From DATARH01 sp035534855 (GTDB lineage Bacteria; Pseudomonadota; Alphaproteobacteria; ATCC43930; CGMCC-115725), in NCBI GenBank assembly GCA_035534855.1, contig DATLRD010000083.1, forward strand, positions 62,001 through 126,000: DNA of 64,000 nucleotides, read 5' to 3'. Below, in pieces: positions 61,569-64,000 of this stretch. The notes below the pieces were generated by a model. It did no database searches and had not been told where the DNA came from. It worked only from the letters and a program-made list of their open reading frames with translations. A program made the translations under genes and the position numbers. The stretch's first letter is position 1; every line of letters begins with the position of its first letter.

Positions 61569-64000
61569 ATGGCAAACGATACCGATACAAATCGCCCCGA
61601 CGGCCCGCCCGGCGCCAATGGCGCCGCGCCCGGCAACGGGCACTATGACGAAACCTCGATCAAGGTGCTGCACGGGCTCGACCCGGTGCGCAAGCGGCCG
61701 GGCATGTATATCGGCGACACCGACGACGGCTCCGGCCTGCATCACATGATCTACGAAGTCGTCGACAACGCGATCGACGAGGCGCTCGAAGGCTATTGCG
61801 ACACGGTCACCGTGACCCTCAACGCCGACGGCTCGTGCACGGTCAGCGATAACGGCCGCGGCATCCCGGTCGGCATCCATGAAGAGGAAGGGGTTTCGGC
61901 CGCCGAGGTCATCATGACCCAGCTGCATGCCGGCGGTAAGTTCGACCAGAACTCGTACAAGGTCTCGGGCGGGTTGCACGGCGTCGGCGTGTCGGTGGTT
62001 AACGCGCTGTCAAAGCGGCTCGACATGCGCATCTTCCGCGACGGTTCGGAATGGTCCATGCGCTTTCGCGACGGCGTGCCTGAGGCGCCGCTTACCGAAA
62101 TCGGCCCCGCTCCGGCCTGGCCGGCCGGCTCGTCGCGCACCGGGCTGGCCACCGGCACTGAGATCACCTTCGTGCCGAGTCCGGCCACCTTCACGAAGAT
62201 CGAGTTTGACTTCACGACGATCGAGCACCGGCTGCGCGAGCTGGCGTTTCTGAACAGCGGCGTCACGCTGGTTTTTGCCGATCTGCGCGAGGCCGAACCG
62301 AAAACCGTGACCTTCCACTACGAGGGCGGGCTCGAAGCCTTTGTCGGCTATCTCGACCGGTCGAAACAGCCGCTCCACGCGCCGCCCGTCGCGATCAGGG
62401 GCGAGCGCGATGGCATCATTGTCGAGATTGCGATGGAGTGGACCGATTCCTACCACGAGACGATGCTGTGCTTTACCAATAACATCCCGCAACGCGATGG
62501 CGGCACCCACCTCGCCGGGTTCCGCGCGGCGTTGACCCGCACCATCAATGCCTATGCCAATGACAGCGGCATCGCCAAAAAGGAAAAGATCGCGCTGCAG
62601 GGCGAGGACATGCGCGAGGGGCTGACCTGCATCCTGTCGGCCAAGATGCCCGACCCGAAATTCTCGTCGCAGACCAAGGACAAGCTGGTGTCGTCCGAGG
62701 TACGGCCGGTGGTCGAAGGGATCGTCGCCGATCGCCTGACCCAGTGGTTCGAGGAGCACCCGGCCGACGCGAAGAAGATCGTCGCCAAGGTCGTCGAGGC
62801 CGCCTCCGCGCGCGAGGCGGCGCGCAAGGCGCGCGACCTCACGCGCCGCAAGGGGGCGCTCGACATCGCCAACCTGCCCGGCAAGCTCGCCGATTGCCAG
62901 GAGCGCGACCCGGCCAAGAGCGAACTGTTCATCGTCGAGGGCGACAGCGCCGGCGGCTCGGCCAAGCAGGGGCGCGACCGGCGGTTCCAGGCGATCCTGC
63001 CGCTCAAGGGCAAGATCCTCAATGTCGAGCGCGCGCGCTTTGACAAGATGCTGTCGTCGGCCGAGATCGGCACGCTGATCCAGGCGCTCGGCACCGGCAT
63101 CGGCAGCGAGGATTTCGAGCCCGACAAGGCGCGCTACCACCGCATCATCATCATGACCGACGCCGATGTCGACGGGAGCCATATCCGCACGCTGCTGTTG
63201 ACGTTCTTCTTCCGGCAGATGCAGCCGCTGATCGAAAGGGGCTATCTCTACATCGCCCAGCCGCCGCTCTATCGGCTGCAGCGCGGCAATGCAAAGCCGG
63301 TTTATTTGAAGGACGACCCGGCGCTCGAAGCCTATTGCGTCGCCGCCGCGCTGCGCGACGCCGTGTTCCACCAGCACGACGGCGGCCAGCGCGCCGGAAA
63401 TGACCTCCAGGCCCTGCTCGATCAGGCGCGGGCGCAGCGCCGCTGGCTGATGCCGCTCGCCCAGAAGATCGGCAGCCTTGATGTCGCCGAGCAGGCGGCG
63501 ATCGCCGGTGCGCTGGCGATAGCCGCCGACCGCGAGGCGGCGCAGGCTGCCGCCGAGCGCACCGCTGCGCGGCTCAACCTGATCGCCGAGAGCGCTGAGG
63601 CGCCGTGGCGCGGCGAGGCGGCAAGCGACGGCGTCATGGTGTTCACCCGAACCCGCCGCGGCCTCGACGAGCGCCGCGAGATCGACCCGATGCTGACCCG
63701 CGGCAACGAGGCGCGCCGGCTCGATGCCGACAGCGAGGCGATGCGCGAAACCTTTGAGCGCCCGGGCAAGCTCGTCGCGCGCGACCGCGAATACCGCATT
63801 ACCGGCCCGGCCGGCCTCGTCGACGCGATCATGGAGCAGGGCCGCCGTGGCTTTGACGTCACCCGCTACAAGGGCCTCGGCGAGATGAACCCCGAGCAGC
63901 TGTGGGAAACCACCCTCGACCCCGAAATCCGCTCGCTCCTGCAAGTCAGGCTGACCCACGCCGACATCGCCGAAGAGACCTTCTCGACGCTGATGGGCGA
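61569..64000 (+). CDS. gyrB: DNA gyrase subunit B, 3' end cut by window edge
   Basis: 810 codons from ATG 61569 are visible, nearly the whole protein. GHKL ATPase domain: IYEVVDNAIDEALEGY, SDNGRGIPVGIH and GGLHGVGVSVVNALS. TOPRIM domain: LFIVEGDSAGGSAKQGRDR, with the metal acidic cluster MTDADVDGSHIRTLLLTFFFR. A stretch of about 140 residues after the TOPRIM core (RAGNDLQALLDQARAQRRW onward) is the insertion usual in alphaproteobacterial GyrB. The frame continues past position 64000 in the C-terminal domain (YKGLGEMNPEQLWETT). Confidence 0.98.
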   Translation, partial: MANDTDTNRPDGPPGANGAAPGNGHYDETSIKVLHGLDPVRKRPGMYIGDTDDGSGLHHMIYEVVDNAIDEALEGYCDTVTVTLNADGSCTVSDNGRGIPVGIHEEEGVSAAEVIMTQLHAGGKFDQNSYKVSGGLHGVGVSVVNALSKRLDMRIFRDGSEWSMRFRDGVPEAPLTEIGPAPAWPAGSSRTGLATGTEITFVPSPATFTKIEFDFTTIEHRLRELAFLNSGVTLVFADLREAEPKTVTFHYEGGLEAFVGYLDRSKQPLHAPPVAIRGERDGIIVEIAMEWTDSYHETMLCFTNNIPQRDGGTHLAGFRAALTRTINAYANDSGIAKKEKIALQGEDMREGLTCILSAKMPDPKFSSQTKDKLVSSEVRPVVEGIVADRLTQWFEEHPADAKKIVAKVVEAASAREAARKARDLTRRKGALDIANLPGKLADCQERDPAKSELFIVEGDSAGGSAKQGRDRRFQAILPLKGKILNVERARFDKMLSSAEIGTLIQALGTGIGSEDFEPDKARYHRIIIMTDADVDGSHIRTLLLTFFFRQMQPLIERGYLYIAQPPLYRLQRGNAKPVYLKDDPALEAYCVAAALRDAVFHQHDGGQRAGNDLQALLDQARAQRRWLMPLAQKIGSLDVAEQAAIAGALAIAADREAAQAAAERTAARLNLIAESAEAPWRGEAASDGVMVFTRTRRGLDERREIDPMLTRGNEARRLDADSEAMRETFERPGKLVARDREYRITGPAGLVDAIMEQGRRGFDVTRYKGLGEMNPEQLWETTLDPEIRSLLQVRLTHADIAEETFSTLMG

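Overview
The window is about 64 kb of GC-rich chromosome (visibly well over 60% GC) from an alphaproteobacterium, most likely a member of Rhodospirillales or a relative. The evidence is gene content and order: a MucR-type regulator, Irr and a Fur-like protein, ornithine-lipid acyltransferases, the block miaB-phoH-ybeY-corC-lnt-XRE-metK-trmB followed by rimP-nusA-ylxR-infB-rbfA-truB-rpsO-pnp, and a rpsT-dnaA-dnaN-recF-gyrB block. I see no insertion sequence, prophage, CRISPR array, rRNA or tRNA. This is mostly core genome.

Layout. 1-9.1 kb: mixed metabolic genes (truncated cytochrome c', glutathione transferase, a 4-hydroxyproline epimerase, a class III CoA-transferase, a penicillin-acylase-type hydrolase, threonine ammonia-lyase, a CNNM/CBS membrane protein). 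9.1-19.4 kb: rpsD, a lone O-antigen-ligase-like protein, typA, a PfkB sugar/nucleoside kinase, an EI24-like membrane protein, a bactofilin, nth, dapB and the lipid II flippase murJ. 19.4-33.1 kb: trpS, a NifU-type scaffold, a fused TsaB-RimI, MucR, Fur, ornithine-lipid acyltransferases, then the miaB-to-trmB block. 33.1-44.9 kb: the transcription/translation operon rimP to pnp, running into a glycerophosphodiesterase and a flavin oxidoreductase. 44.9-48.0 kb: an iron/peroxide island (irr, a rubredoxin-less rubrerythrin, a two-cluster Fe-S protein, DUF3501). 48.0-55.1 kb, minus strand: ubiE, ubiB, coaBC, dut, an Rrf2 regulator, cysK, a MoeB/HesA-type E1 protein and an SH3 protein, closely packed as one probable operon. 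55.2-64 kb, plus strand: mutM, enoyl-CoA hydratase, rpsT, dnaA, dnaN, recF and the first 810 codons of gyrB.

Best candidates for new biology. (1) The leader before rimP-nusA has a perfect terminator hairpin, and its U-tract is complementary over 11 bases to a segment at the predicted 5' end of the transcript. This looks like an attenuation switch or a structured leader RNA. (2) The irr / rubrerythrin / Fe-S protein / DUF3501 island has an Irr-type operator placed just upstream of a near-consensus promoter. The flavin oxidoreductase next to it carries a cysteine cluster that could bind iron-sulfur. (3) Several genes (the epimerase, tsaB-rimI, the glycerophosphodiesterase and perhaps trmB) have conserved N-termini that begin upstream of any ATG, GTG or TTG. 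In two of them a CTG overlaps the preceding stop codon. (4) The dnaA upstream region carries five GANTC sites and three copies of an 8-base repeat.

Many of the minus- and plus-strand blocks use 1-4 base stop/start overlaps, so translational coupling is probably common. Promoters, operators and RNA structures are read by eye from the sequence and have not been tested.
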